From NCBI GenBank assembly GCA_944321085.1, contig CALUJY010000005.1, positions 151,211 through 215,210 on the forward strand: a stretch of 64,000 nt of DNA. The letters run 5' to 3'. The stretch comes from an uncultured Barnesiella sp. (GTDB lineage: Bacteria > Bacteroidota > Bacteroidia > Bacteroidales > Barnesiellaceae_A). Below the pieces are notes generated by a model. The model saw only the letters and a program-made list of their open reading frames with translations, did not search any database and was not told where the DNA came from. A program made the position numbers and the translations under genes. Positions 24,854 through 33,957 of the stretch are shown here, one piece after another (within the stretch, counting starts at the first letter, position 1; the number at the start of each line of letters is the position of its first letter).

Positions 24854-25651
24854 TTATTCTTCTATTTGCTTTCTCTGCTTTACAAATAGTGCGCTAAGCT
24901 CATATAGAGCGTAGATGGGGATAAATACGGCCAAAAGGGTAAACGGGTCGCCGCTGGGGGTGATGATAGCTGCAACTATGAGTAGTGCGACGATGGCATG
25001 GCGTCGGTAACGGGCAAAAAACGAGCGGTCTATGACTCCCAGAGCCGAGAGTAATTTGCTCAGCAGCGGCAGCTCGAAGACAACACCCATGATGAATATC
25101 AGCATCAGAAAGTTGCCGATGTATGAGTCGAGACTTATTTGATTGGGTATAAGAGTGCTTATCTGGTAACTGGCGAGAAACCGCAGGGTAAGAGGGAATA
25201 CGAGAAAATAGCCTACTGCAATACCTGTGAAAAAGAGTATGTTGCCGGCCATGAATGCAAACCGTACGTTGCGCAATTCGTTTTCATAGAGAGCAGGGCT
25301 TATGAAACACCATAATTGGTACAGAATAAAAGGGAATGCCAGTACAACGGCCATCCACAAAGAGGTGCTCATGTGTATGAAAAATTGCGATGCGAGTTGT
25401 ATATTGATAAGCGACACCGAAAAATCGTCCATGGCAAAATGGGGCAAAAATGTGATGTGTCGGCTTATTGCCCTCAGTGCGCGGTACAGGATAAAATCGT
25501 TGGAGCAGGGTGCCAATATGACGTGGTCGAAGAGGTAGGGCATGGCTATAAACAATCCTACCATCAGCACGGCTATGACGACAATGGCGCGCAACAATAC
25601 CTTGCGCAGCTCGTCGAGATGCTCCCAAAAAGTCATTTGCTGACTCTCCAT
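24854..25651 (-). CDS. tatC: Sec-independent translocase subunit TatC
   Basis: Polytopic core of the twin-arginine translocase, 265 residues with six membrane helices. The N-terminal cytoplasmic FWEHLDELRKVLLRA matches the conserved TatC signal-recognition site (HLxELRxR). Later marks include LYQLWCFISPALYENE and FELPLLSKLLSALGV, with the Phe and Glu typical of the family. It lies 29 bases behind tatA, so the two form one transcript. No TatB is seen, as expected for minimal TatA-TatC systems. No Tat substrate with an RR signal is encoded in this window. Confidence 0.95.
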   Translation of the reverse strand: MESQQMTFWEHLDELRKVLLRAIVVIAVLMVGLFIAMPYLFDHVILAPCSNDFILYRALRAISRHITFLPHFAMDDFSVSLINIQLASQFFIHMSTSLWMAVVLAFPFILYQLWCFISPALYENELRNVRFAFMAGNILFFTGIAVGYFLVFPLTLRFLASYQISTLIPNQISLDSYIGNFLMLIFIMGVVFELPLLSKLLSALGVIDRSFFARYRRHAIVALLIVAAIITPSGDPFTLLAVFIPIYALYELSALFVKQRKQIEE

Positions 25652-25680
25652 CGGTCTACGGTCGGCTACTCTCCTGCGTT

Positions 25681-25926
25681 TTATTTTTGTTCCTTGTCGT
25701 TGGGCGTACCGGTGCCGTTTGTGTCGCTCTTTTCGTTTTTGTCGGGGGTGGTAAGTTCTTCTTCCACCTCGTTAAGCCCTTTCTTGAAGCTGCGTACTCC
25801 TTTGCCTAATCCTTGCATCAGTTCGGGAATCTTTTTACCGCCGAACAGCAACAATATCACGATAACGATGAGGACTATTTCGCCCCATCCTATATTAAAA
25901 AGCAACATTAACCCTAACAGGCTCAT
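25681..25926 (-). CDS. tatA: Sec-independent translocase subunit TatA
   Basis: Pore-forming Tat subunit of 81 residues: a short periplasmic start, one membrane helix (about 10-30, [16 protein letters not shown]), the FGGKKIPEL hinge, then an amphipathic helix (about 35-55) and an acidic disordered tail. Length and order are typical of TatA rather than TatB. The -7 element TACATTTG at 25962-25969 precedes it, and tatC follows. Confidence 0.93.
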   Translation of the reverse strand: MSLLGLMLLFNIGWGEIVLIVIVILLLFGGKKIPELMQGLGKGVRSFKKGLNEVEEELTTPDKNEKSDTNGTGTPNDKEQK

Positions 25927-25961
25927 AATAGATAGTAGTTTCGTTATTATTTAGAATAATG

Positions 25962-25969
25962 CAAATGTA
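25962..25969 (-). promoter_or_regulatory. tatA-tatC promoter, -7 element
   Basis: TACATTTG on the minus strand, 35 bases before the tatA ATG at 25926. Confidence 0.6.
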
Positions 25970-26014
25970 GATATTTATATTTGTTCAGGGTAATTATTCT
26001 GTCATAAAAATGAT

Positions 26015-26022
26015 TACCTTTG
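26015..26022 (+). promoter_or_regulatory. fabD promoter, -7 element
   Basis: TACCTTTG, 32 bases upstream of the fabD ATG. It is back-to-back with the tatA promoter (46 bases apart), so the two share one regulatory region. Confidence 0.65.
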
Positions 26023-26054
26023 CAGGCGATTAAGAAATATAAATAAAAACGAAA

Positions 26055-26936
26055 ATGAAAGCATTTGTATTTCCCGGTCAGGGAGCACAGTTTGTGGGCA
26101 TGGGTAAAGACCTTTATGCCAACAGTCCTGTAGCAAAAGAAATGTTTGACAAAGCAAACGAAATCTTAGGTTTTTCCATTACCGACCTTATGTTCGACGG
26201 TACCGACGAAGACCTTCGCCAAACGAAGGTGACGCAACCTGCCGTATTCTTGCATTCGGTTATCTTGGCAAAAACGATGGGCGATGAGTTTAAGCCCGAT
26301 ATGGTTGCAGGTCACTCGTTGGGCGAGTTCTCTGCATTGGTTGCCGCTGGCGCGATGTCGTTCGAGGATGGTTTGCGTTTGGTATCGGCTCGTGCTCGTG
26401 CCATGCAAAAGGCATGTGAGATGCATCCCTCTACGATGGCTGCCATTATAGGCTTGCCCGATGAGACGATAGAAAAAATTTGCAGTGAGGTGACCGAAGG
26501 TGTTGTCGTATGTGCCAACTATAACAACCCCGGACAATTGGTTATCTCCGGCTCGATAGAAGGTATCGACGCTGCTTGCGCCAAATTGACTGCTGCCGGT
26601 GCCAAACGTGCCCTGAAGCTCAAAGTTGGTGGTGCATTCCACTCTCCTCTGATGGAGCCTGCCCGTGCCGAGTTGGCAGAGGCAATAGCTCGCACGCCGT
26701 TTGCAACACCTTGCTGCCCGGTATATCAGAATGTCGATGCACTGCCTCATACCAATCCCGATGAGATAAAGAGCAACTTGATTGCACAACTCACGGCTGC
26801 TGTACGTTGGAGCTACTCGGTCGAGCACATGATTGCCGACGGGGCAACAGAATTTGTCGAGGTAGGTCCCGGTTCTGTACTGCAAGGTATGATAAAGAAA
26901 ATTAATAAGGACGTGCTTACTTCCGGCCGTCAGTAA
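26055..26936 (+). CDS. fabD: Malonyl-CoA:ACP transacylase
   Basis: Loads malonyl groups from CoA onto acyl carrier protein for fatty acid synthesis in the cytoplasm. The 293-residue length is normal. The catalytic serine lies in AGHSLGEFSALVAAG (about residue 89), the oxyanion site in FPGQGAQFVGMG at the N terminus, and the catalytic His in GGAFHSPLM (about 197), with an Arg in SARARAMQKA for the malonyl carboxylate. It is a single-gene unit closed by a hairpin terminator at 26956-26990, not next to other fab genes. Confidence 0.96.
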   Translation: MKAFVFPGQGAQFVGMGKDLYANSPVAKEMFDKANEILGFSITDLMFDGTDEDLRQTKVTQPAVFLHSVILAKTMGDEFKPDMVAGHSLGEFSALVAAGAMSFEDGLRLVSARARAMQKACEMHPSTMAAIIGLPDETIEKICSEVTEGVVVCANYNNPGQLVISGSIEGIDAACAKLTAAGAKRALKLKVGGAFHSPLMEPARAELAEAIARTPFATPCCPVYQNVDALPHTNPDEIKSNLIAQLTAAVRWSYSVEHMIADGATEFVEVGPGSVLQGMIKKINKDVLTSGRQ

Positions 26937-26955
26937 TAGATAAGAACGATATTGT

Positions 26956-26990
26956 AAAGAGGCTGTCATGTATTGCATGGCAGCCTCTTT
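26956..26990 (+). terminator. fabD terminator
   Basis: AAAGAGGCTGTCATG and CATGGCAGCCTCTTT form a 15-bp stem with one wobble and a four-base loop, ending in TTTG. Confidence 0.85.
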
Positions 26991-27157
26991 GTATGTAGAG
27001 GCTGCCGGCTGCACTGTGAAGTATGGCGTGTGACAGCTTTGCGGAGTACCTTTATCGGGCTGGCCGACATGGACGGTCGTGATGCTGTTGTCTTGCTCAA
27101 AAGGAGGGTTGCCCGATTATCTCTTTGAGGCGGTATGTATAACGTTATTGCAATGCA

Positions 27158-27193
27158 AAACAGCCCGTGCTACCAGAGTAGCACGGGCTGTTT
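27158..27193. terminator. Terminator after glycogen phosphorylase
   Basis: Perfect 16-bp stem AAACAGCCCGTGCTAC / GTAGCACGGGCTGTTT with a CAGA loop, 22 bases beyond the stop codon of the leftward phosphorylase gene. Confidence 0.88.
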
Positions 27194-27214
27194 CCATTAT
27201 CGAAGGTTTCGTTA

Positions 27215-29758
27215 TTAGAACCATTTGACGTATGCAAAATCCTGACGGTGGGGCAGGTCGGGATTTTTGGGATACATTCTGAAAGAGAAGCGGAAAGCAC
27301 CGGCTTTGGCAATAGTATTTTTCAGTGCATAAGTGATGTAGTCGCCATCGACCTTCACTACTTCCAACTCTTGTGCATTGTAGGTTTGCGGTTCGTTGTT
27401 GTTTTCGGTGGGAACGGCAACCAATTCTATACCGAGACAATTACCCAAGCCTTTGCTGTCGATAGTCACTTCTACATCGTAAGTCTTGCCTACTTGTGGA
27501 GCGTAGAGCATTTCGTCAGGCATTTTCACCTCTTTGATTTCTATTTGGTCCCACTGTGAAGCAACTTTGGCTTTCCATGCAGCTATTTCGCGGGCTTTGG
27601 CAAAGTCGTTTGCTTTCAAGAGTGCGGCACGTTTGCCCTCTTTGTTGTAGAATCTTTCGATGTAATCGTCGAGCATGCGTTTCATAGTGTAGTTGGGCGC
27701 AATTTCGGCGATAGATTTCTTGATGTATTGTATCCATTCGGGCGAATAGCCTTTGCTGTTTTTGGCAAAATAGAGCGGAATGATTTGGTTTTCGAGCATC
27801 GAATAGATGGTAGCGGCGTCGAGTTGGTCTTGCTGGCCTTGGTCTTGGTAAGTACGTTTGTCTGTCAATGCCCAACCTGCGCCCTCACGGTAACCTTCAT
27901 ACCACCAGCCGTCGAGTACCGAGAAGTTGAGTACACCGTTCATCTCGGCTTTTTCACCCGATGTGCCCGAAGCTTCCAACGGACGTGTGGGGGTATTCAA
28001 CCATATATCGACACCCGATATAAGGCGTTTCGATACACGCATGTCGTAGTTTTCGAGGAAGATGATTTTACCCAAGAATTCGGGACGGCGTGAGATTTCT
28101 ACAATGCGTTTGATAAGTCCTTGACCGGCACCGTCGGCAGGGTGAGCCTTACCGGCAAAAATAAATTGTACCGGATAGTTGGGGTTGTTTACAATCTTAG
28201 AGAGGCGGTCTAAGTCGGTAAAGAGAAGGTGTGCGCGCTTGTAGGTGGCAAAGCGGCGGGCGAAACCTATCAACAAAGCGTTGGGGTTGATACGTTCGAG
28301 GATAGAGACGATACGCGAGGGGTCGCCTTGGTTTTTGAGCCATGTATCACGGAAGTCGTCTTTTACGAAACGGATAAGTTTTTGTTTCAGTTTCTGACGC
28401 ATGTTCCATATCTCCAAGTCGTCGACATCGTATATGCGCTTCCATATTTCGCCGTTAGACTGGTCGTGCATATACTCTTTGCCCAAATTCTCGGCATAGA
28501 AGCCTTTCCACTCCGAGGCAGCCCATGTAGGCATGTGTACACCGTTGGTTACATAACTTACGTGCAACTCGTTGGGAGCGTAGCCTTTCCAAATCGGTTG
28601 GAACATCTTTTGCGAAACTTTGCCGTGAAGCCAGCTTACACCGTTCACTTCTTGGCAAGTGTTGCAAGCGAAGATACTCATGCAGAACTTTTCGTTTGTG
28701 TCGGGATTTTCGCGACCCATGTTGATGAAGTCGTTCCACGAGATGCCGAGTTTGGCGGGGTATTCGCCCAAGTATTTACCGAACAGCGATTCGTCGAAGT
28801 AATCGTGACCTGCGGGCACGGGGGTGTGTACCGTGTAGAGCGACGATGCGCGTACCACTTCGAGAGCTTCTGAGAATGTCAGCCCTTTGTTGACGTAATC
28901 GACCAAACGTTGTACGTTGAGCAGGGCGGCATGTCCCTCGTTGCAGTGATATATTTCGTTTTCGATACCGAGTTTGTGCAGCATCATTACGCCTCCGATA
29001 CCTAACATATACTCTTGTTTCATACGGTTTTCCCAGTCGCCGCCGTAGAGTTGGTAGGTGATGGGGCGGTCAAACTCGCTGTTTTGTTCCAAGTCGGTAT
29101 CCATCAGATAGAGCGATATGCGGCCTACATTGACACGCCATACGTTCGAGTAAACGATACGTCCCGGGAAGGGTACTTCGAGTATCATAGGACGGCCATC
29201 GGCTTCGCAAACCTGCTCTATGGGCAGTTGGTTGAAGTTCTGTGCTTCGTAGTTGGCTATTTGTTGTCCGTCCATCGAGAGCGTCTGCGAGAAATAGCCG
29301 AAACGGTATAGAAATCCTACACCGGTCATGTTCACGCGGCTGTCGCTGGCTTCTTTCAAGTAGTCGCCGGCAAGGATACCCAAACCACCCGAGTATATTT
29401 TCAGGCAGTTTGCCAAGCCATACTCCATGGAGAAGTACGAAATCGAGGGCACGTCGGTGCGTTTTTCTACTTGCATGTATTTTTGGAACTCGTCATATAC
29501 ATCGGCGATGCGGCGCATCATGGCTTTATCGGCAATGATAGACTCAATCTTTTCGTAGCTCATGCTTTGCAACATGAGTACGGGGTTTTGCCATAAATTG
29601 CGGTCTAAATCATGAAACAGGCTCCGTGCCGAAGTGTTCCACACCCACCACAAGTTCTTGGCAAGTGTCTCTAAGTTCGACAGCTCTGCGGGAAGACTTG
29701 CTTTTATTGTAACGTCACGCCATACGGGAGCGTTGGTATTACTCGCTTTTACTATCAT
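27215..29758 (-). CDS. glgP: Alpha-glucan (glycogen) phosphorylase, GT35
   Basis: Releases glucose-1-phosphate from alpha-1,4-glucan chains in the cytoplasm. The protein has 847 residues. The N-terminal DUF3417 region ([20 protein letters not shown], about 18-37) marks the bacterial/archaeal short-type phosphorylase. The catalytic region includes [36 protein letters not shown] and the PLP site [20 protein letters not shown], where Lys is kept although the usual Met before it is Glu. It lies 27 bases after the glycogen synthase gene, so storage and breakdown enzymes share a transcript. Confidence 0.94.
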   Translation of the reverse strand: MIVKASNTNAPVWRDVTIKASLPAELSNLETLAKNLWWVWNTSARSLFHDLDRNLWQNPVLMLQSMSYEKIESIIADKAMMRRIADVYDEFQKYMQVEKRTDVPSISYFSMEYGLANCLKIYSGGLGILAGDYLKEASDSRVNMTGVGFLYRFGYFSQTLSMDGQQIANYEAQNFNQLPIEQVCEADGRPMILEVPFPGRIVYSNVWRVNVGRISLYLMDTDLEQNSEFDRPITYQLYGGDWENRMKQEYMLGIGGVMMLHKLGIENEIYHCNEGHAALLNVQRLVDYVNKGLTFSEALEVVRASSLYTVHTPVPAGHDYFDESLFGKYLGEYPAKLGISWNDFINMGRENPDTNEKFCMSIFACNTCQEVNGVSWLHGKVSQKMFQPIWKGYAPNELHVSYVTNGVHMPTWAASEWKGFYAENLGKEYMHDQSNGEIWKRIYDVDDLEIWNMRQKLKQKLIRFVKDDFRDTWLKNQGDPSRIVSILERINPNALLIGFARRFATYKRAHLLFTDLDRLSKIVNNPNYPVQFIFAGKAHPADGAGQGLIKRIVEISRRPEFLGKIIFLENYDMRVSKRLISGVDIWLNTPTRPLEASGTSGEKAEMNGVLNFSVLDGWWYEGYREGAGWALTDKRTYQDQGQQDQLDAATIYSMLENQIIPLYFAKNSKGYSPEWIQYIKKSIAEIAPNYTMKRMLDDYIERFYNKEGKRAALLKANDFAKAREIAAWKAKVASQWDQIEIKEVKMPDEMLYAPQVGKTYDVEVTIDSKGLGNCLGIELVAVPTENNNEPQTYNAQELEVVKVDGDYITYALKNTIAKAGAFRFSFRMYPKNPDLPHRQDFAYVKWF

Positions 29759-29785
29759 AATTATTCTATTTTTATTGTGTTTATC

Positions 29786-31444
29786 TTATTTGTTGCGTTC
29801 TTTGCTACGTTCAATGGCCACTTCGTAAGCCTGCTGGTAGTAGGCAATGAAGTTTTTCCATTCAGCTTCGGCAGCTTGTTTCGATGCTGCCTTGTTCAGG
29901 GCTGTTTTGGCATTCTTTTTTAATTGTACCAGCGACACGAGGGTCGATGCCAATTGTTCCGAAACGTCTGTAAAGTTGTTGTCGTTGCGTTGCAGTACCT
30001 CTACGCCTGTCTCTTGCATCGAGTGGGCTTCGTGACCGATAATCCATTGTCCGAATCCCGATAACTGCGTGGTGATGGTGGGTATCCCGAAAGCGATACT
30101 CTCCAAGGGGGTGTATCCCCATGGCTCGTAATAGCTGGGGAATGCCGTGGCATCCATACCCATGAGCAGGTCGTAATAAGGCATGTCGAGTAACCCGTCG
30201 TTACCGGTAAGATACGATGGTATGAAAATCAGTTTTACAGGGTTGTTGGGGCGGTTGTCTATGCCGATATAATGTATTTGATTGATAATGTTGTCGCTGT
30301 CGTAATTGTGCAGGCGGTGGGTTACGATGGGGTCGGGCAGGGGAGTGAAGAACATGCCGTCGCTCTCCATGCGTTCTTTCAGGTCGGCACGCGGAGCATC
30401 TACCCATCCCGGTGTCATGATGAATGCGATTATTTCGCGTTCAATGTCGTTGCGTCGGGCTATACGTCCGATAGCATCTATAAAGAGGTCTATACCTTTA
30501 TTGCGATATTCATATCGACCAGAGGTGGCTATCAAGAAAGCATCGGCGGCGGGGCGGTAGCCTGTCAGGTTTTGCACGACGCGCAACAGGGTGGTACGGG
30601 CTTGTATGCGTTTTTCGGCCATCACCTTTTGTGAGGGGACAAAGTTGCGCTCAAAGCCGTTGGGAGTTACCACGTCGGGGGTGCGTTGCAAGAGCTGGGC
30701 GCACTCTTTGGCTGTAATGTCGCTTACGGTGGTGAAGCAGTCGGCTTGTTGTGCAGCATGCTTTTCTACCGAATGTTTCGACTCCATGTTCAGCTCGTGA
30801 GCCATTTGGTCGCCGTTGTAGGCTTGCAGATAGTCGTATAATGGTTTATTGTTGCCGGCGATAGAACGGCCTATCGAAGTGGCATGCGTGGTGAATACCG
30901 TGGCGATTTGCGGGACAAACTGTTTGATATAGAGTAGTCCCATGCCCGTAGTCCATTCATCGAAATGGGCGACAATGCGTTTGTTATTGTCCCCTATGAA
31001 GTTGTGATAATTCTCTATGACCAAAGCCGAAGCCCAAGCAAAGGCCGAAGCCTCGTCGTAGTCGCCGTATGCGTGTAACGAATCTACACCGTATAAATCC
31101 CACATGAGTTTGTAGAAATCGTTCTTGTGAGAATATAGCGGGGTAAAATCTACCAAGATAACAAGTGGGTTGCCCGGTACGTTCCAGCGGCCGGTGCGCA
31201 CTTTCAGCCCGTAGGGTAATTGGGCTTGTGCTGCCCACGTACTCATAACCGTCTCATCTTCAATAAAAAACGGTGAGTTTTTTTCTTTCCATATATCAGG
31301 CCCTATAAAAATGATTTTGTCTTTATAAAGGCGTTGCAGTGTCTTTGCTTTTGTCGATAAAACTGTATATATGCCGCCTACGAGGTTACATACTTCCCAA
31401 CTTACCTCAAAAATGTATTCGGGCATATTTGTATCGTTTCTCAT
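29786..31444 (-). CDS. GT3-type (eukaryote-like) glycogen synthase
   Basis: Glycosyltransferase of 552 residues that elongates alpha-1,4-glucan from a nucleotide-sugar. The opening FEVSWEVCNLVGGIYTVLSTKA matches the GT3 donor loop (EVxxKVGGIYTV), not the KxGGLxDV motif of bacterial GT5 GlgA. Later marks are FTTHATSIGRSI, TPNGFERNF, FPSYYEPWGYTPLES and ITTQLSGFG, the last two being the conserved GT3 acceptor/donor region. GT3 synthases are known from fungi and animals and from Bacteroidetes. UDP- or ADP-glucose use cannot be decided. It is the first gene of the two-gene glycogen operon; an alternative start is Met7. Confidence 0.9.
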   Translation of the reverse strand: MRNDTNMPEYIFEVSWEVCNLVGGIYTVLSTKAKTLQRLYKDKIIFIGPDIWKEKNSPFFIEDETVMSTWAAQAQLPYGLKVRTGRWNVPGNPLVILVDFTPLYSHKNDFYKLMWDLYGVDSLHAYGDYDEASAFAWASALVIENYHNFIGDNNKRIVAHFDEWTTGMGLLYIKQFVPQIATVFTTHATSIGRSIAGNNKPLYDYLQAYNGDQMAHELNMESKHSVEKHAAQQADCFTTVSDITAKECAQLLQRTPDVVTPNGFERNFVPSQKVMAEKRIQARTTLLRVVQNLTGYRPAADAFLIATSGRYEYRNKGIDLFIDAIGRIARRNDIEREIIAFIMTPGWVDAPRADLKERMESDGMFFTPLPDPIVTHRLHNYDSDNIINQIHYIGIDNRPNNPVKLIFIPSYLTGNDGLLDMPYYDLLMGMDATAFPSYYEPWGYTPLESIAFGIPTITTQLSGFGQWIIGHEAHSMQETGVEVLQRNDNNFTDVSEQLASTLVSLVQLKKNAKTALNKAASKQAAEAEWKNFIAYYQQAYEVAIERSKERNK

Positions 31445-31478
31445 AAAATCGTATTATATCAGTTCCTATAATTGACCG

Positions 31479-31486
31479 CAAAAGTA
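31479..31486 (-). promoter_or_regulatory. Glycogen operon promoter, -7 element
   Basis: TACTTTTG on the minus strand, 34 bases before the ATG at 31444. Confidence 0.6.
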
Positions 31487-31626
31487 CAATAAAATTCTTT
31501 TTCTCAGAAATATGATGTGTTGTTTTTTCCTGCACTCTCTTATGCAATCGTTGTCGTCATGCCCGACAGCGACATAGAAATGTTTTTTATGGCAGATGTA
31601 TAGCTTCGTATTCCGATTTTTTTAGT

Positions 31627-31634
31627 TACATTTG
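31627..31634 (+). promoter_or_regulatory. Promoter -7 element for the 31664-33305 operon
   Basis: TACATTTG, 29 bases upstream of the ATG at 31664. Confidence 0.6.
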
Positions 31635-31663
31635 TCCATTACAAACATTCAAATTATGTACCT

Positions 31664-31951
31664 ATGGCAAGTAAGAGACAATTGAAAAAAGAAATCAACA
31701 TGGTTATTACGGACTTGGCGGGAGAATATCTGTTGATGCGGAATTTGGTGCCCGGTGTCGATACAGAGAAAGCCGATGCCGTGATGTATAAAATCATAGA
31801 TATTCGTAATGAGTTTATTCGTCGCGTTGGTGCCAATGGCGGCAAAGACCCCAAGCTCGTGGCAGCATATTACAAAAAACTGCGTTCCGATTTCTGTCAG
31901 CGTGTCGATGAGGTACTCTCTGATTTCGAGGCATTGACACCAAAAGATTGA
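31664..31951 (+). CDS. Small conserved helical protein of unknown function
   Basis: Soluble protein of 95 residues, charged and apparently all-helical (MASKRQLKKEINMVITDLAG at the start; a second helix around VAAYYKKLRSDFCQRVDEVL). It has no signal peptide or known catalytic motif. It is the first gene of an operon, four bases before the acyltransferase and then the nitrilase, with a promoter just upstream. The codon use fits its neighbours, supporting a real gene. The function is not recognised; Bacteroidales genomes commonly carry a similar short gene in this position, which is memory, not something the sequence shows. Confidence 0.8.
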   Translation: MASKRQLKKEINMVITDLAGEYLLMRNLVPGVDTEKADAVMYKIIDIRNEFIRRVGANGGKDPKLVAAYYKKLRSDFCQRVDEVLSDFEALTPKD

Positions 31952-31955
31952 TACG

Positions 31956-32513
31956 ATGGCGCGGCCTGCGTCGTGGGCGGCATGGATATTGCGCGCCTGC
32001 GGATGGACAGTCTCGGCTACTGTCCCCGAGTATAAGAAATATGTCATTTGTGTTGCTCCGCATACGAGTAACTGGGATTTTATTATGGGTGAGTTGGCCT
32101 ATCTTGCGTTGGGACGCAGAGCAGGTTTCCTGATGAAGAAAGATTGGTTTTTCTTCCCTTTGGGTTGTCTGTTCAAGGCTATCGGCGGTATCCCCGTTGA
32201 GCGCAGCAAGCATACCGATATGGTAGAGCAGGTGGCTCGCCGGTTCGACGAAGCCGACTCATTGGCTATTGCCATTACCCCCGAGGCAACTCGCAAGCCC
32301 AACAAAGAGTGGAAGCGCGGGTTCTATTACATAGCCCGTCGTGCGTGTGTGCCTATCGTGTTAGCTTATATCGATTATGGTAAGAAACGCATCGGCATAG
32401 ACCGCGAGTTTACGCCTACCGGCGATGTCGAGGCCGACATGAATGAAATAAAACGTTATTACATGCAGTTCGAGGGCAAAAACAAAGACAATTTTATTAC
32501 CGGGCTCGAATGA
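31956..32513 (+). CDS. PlsC-like 1-acyl-glycerol-3-phosphate acyltransferase
   Basis: Lysophosphatidic-acid-acyltransferase-fold protein of 185 residues, shorter than typical PlsC (about 240). The catalytic HX4D motif is HTSNWD (about residues 36-41). The second motif, normally FPEGTRS, appears as TPEATRKPNKEWKRGF, so Gly is Ala but Glu, Thr and Arg remain. The block GGIPVERS corresponds to motif III. It probably acylates a lysophospholipid or related lipid at the inner membrane, although this family branch is not well characterised. It is cotranscribed with the small protein (4-base gap) and the nitrilase (9-base gap). Confidence 0.85.
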   Translation: MARPASWAAWILRACGWTVSATVPEYKKYVICVAPHTSNWDFIMGELAYLALGRRAGFLMKKDWFFFPLGCLFKAIGGIPVERSKHTDMVEQVARRFDEADSLAIAITPEATRKPNKEWKRGFYYIARRACVPIVLAYIDYGKKRIGIDREFTPTGDVEADMNEIKRYYMQFEGKNKDNFITGLE

Positions 32514-32522
32514 CGTAAGTAT

Positions 32523-33305
32523 ATGGATAGATTGCAGATTGCGCTGTTGCAGAATGGTATAGCATGGGAAGACAAGATTGCCAACTTGGCGTCGTGTGAA
32601 GCCCGCCTTGCTACATTGAGCGGCAAGGTGCAGGTGGCAGTCCTGCCCGAGATGTTTACTACCGGATTTACGATGAGTGCCTCTTCGCTGGCCGAGGAGA
32701 ACGACGGTACGACCCTGCAAACCCTCCGAAAGTGGGCTGCCGATTACGATATAGCTCTTGTCGGCAGTTATATAGCCCGTGAGGGAGAGGCCTGCTATAA
32801 CAGGGGCTTTTTCGTTACGCCCGACGGTGAGGCGCGTTTCTACGACAAACGCCATCTTTTCCGTATGGGCGAGGAGGGGCGTTATTTCAAATCCGGCAAT
32901 CGACGGCTGGTAGTAGAGTATAAAGGGTGGCGTATCGCTTTGTTTGTGTGCTACGATATACGGTTTCCCGTATGGTGTCGTAATGTTGCCAACGAATACG
33001 ACCTCGCACTCTATGTCGCTTCGTGGCCTCGTGTACGGGCTCATGCGTGGTGCAGCCTTTTGGTGGCACGAGCCATAGAGAATGCTGCCTATGTGTGTGG
33101 CGTGAACCGCGTAGGTTGCGATAACATGGGTTTGGTATATAACGGCGATACGATGGCCATAGACTTCAAAGGCAATACGTTGGCGAAAGCTCCCGATGGT
33201 GAGGAGGCTGTTGTGGTCGTGGAATTGGACAAACTTGCTCTGCAATCTTTCAGAGAAAAATTCCCGGTATGGCGCGATGCCGATACCTTTACAATCGACT
33301 TGTGA
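32523..33305 (+). CDS. Nitrilase-superfamily omega-amidase (YafV-like)
   Basis: Carbon-nitrogen hydrolase of 260 residues. The Glu-Lys-Cys triad is visible: Glu in VLPEMFTTGF (about 42), Lys in YDKRHLFRMG (about 107) and Cys in LFVCYDIRFPVWCRN (about 141). The DIRFP context is that of the omega-amidase / YafV group, which hydrolyses 2-oxoglutaramate or similar metabolite-repair substrates in the cytoplasm. It is the last gene of the 31664 operon and ends in a bidirectional terminator at 33339-33373. Confidence 0.9.
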   Translation: MDRLQIALLQNGIAWEDKIANLASCEARLATLSGKVQVAVLPEMFTTGFTMSASSLAEENDGTTLQTLRKWAADYDIALVGSYIAREGEACYNRGFFVTPDGEARFYDKRHLFRMGEEGRYFKSGNRRLVVEYKGWRIALFVCYDIRFPVWCRNVANEYDLALYVASWPRVRAHAWCSLLVARAIENAAYVCGVNRVGCDNMGLVYNGDTMAIDFKGNTLAKAPDGEEAVVVVELDKLALQSFREKFPVWRDADTFTIDL

Positions 33306-33338
33306 CGTTTGCCGATTATAACGGTAATATAAATAAAG

Positions 33339-33373
33339 AAACCGACCTCAGTTATTTTTGAGGTCGGTTTTTG
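33339..33373. terminator. Bidirectional terminator between nitrilase and NlpE-like genes
   Basis: AAACCGACCTCA and TGAGGTCGGTTT form a 12-bp stem with an 11-base T-rich loop, flanked by A and T runs. It serves the rightward nitrilase and leftward lipoprotein transcripts. Confidence 0.88.
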
Positions 33374-33394
33374 TTTATCGTATCTATGGTTATT

Positions 33395-33892
33395 TTACTT
33401 TTTCACCATCTTCTTGGGGTCTTTGTTTTTCATCAAACGATACCCTTCGGGGTTGGCCGGTTTTTGCATCGAATTGTCGAGCATCACCACAGTCGTATCG
33501 GTTTCTACGTATAGAAATACCGAGTCGGTTGACCCGCTATCGGGGGCAAGAGCATATACCTTAGCCTTTTTGTCTCCATGCAATCCCCAACGGGTAAATT
33601 TCTTACCGCGGCTTTTCATCGACTTGTTTTGCAAGGTGTCGGCAACGATATAAGTCGTTGTCATGGTGTAAGTACCATTTATACTGTCCATTTGCTCTGT
33701 TATTACAACCCAGTAGTGTGCAGCGGGCATTTTGCCGTGGGCTTTCACCCGACCTTCATAGGCATACACTTCGTTCAAACCCGTCGAGTCGGCTTCAATA
33801 GCCCATGCTTCTTGCTCTACGGTATTTTTCTTCTCTGAGTTGCAGGCAGTCAGCAGCAAAGCTGCTGCCATGAAAAATGCAGTTTTTTTCAT
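33395..33892 (-). CDS. NlpE-like N-terminal domain lipoprotein
   Basis: Lipoprotein of 165 residues with signal peptide and lipobox (LLLTAC, Cys about residue 17). The body is a small beta-barrel similar to the N-terminal domain of NlpE (YEGRVKAHGKMPAAHYWVVI for the opening, then TYTMTTTYI, FTRWGLHGDKK and VVMLDNSMQ), the Cpx-activating outer-membrane lipoprotein. The C-terminal tail is lysine-rich. The usual CxxC of NlpE is not present, so copper sensing is not implied. It lies 65 bases behind the WG-repeat lipoprotein and may be cotranscribed. An 8-bp inverted repeat lies just before its start (33902-33924). Confidence 0.75.
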   Translation of the reverse strand: MKKTAFFMAAALLLTACNSEKKNTVEQEAWAIEADSTGLNEVYAYEGRVKAHGKMPAAHYWVVITEQMDSINGTYTMTTTYIVADTLQNKSMKSRGKKFTRWGLHGDKKAKVYALAPDSGSTDSVFLYVETDTTVVMLDNSMQKPANPEGYRLMKNKDPKKMVKK

Positions 33893-33901
33893 TGTGATTT
33901 A

Positions 33902-33924
33902 TTTATTGGTTTTTTGCCAATAAA
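33902..33924 (-). promoter_or_regulatory. Inverted repeat at the start of the NlpE-like gene
   Basis: TTTATTGG and CCAATAAA with a 7-base loop, a perfect 8-bp palindrome, about 10 bases upstream of the ATG at 33892. It could be an operator or an mRNA hairpin over the ribosome site; no T run follows to suggest a terminator. Confidence 0.45.
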
Positions 33925-33957
33925 CAAACTGCGGCGTTGTTTGGTTCGAGAAAGAGC

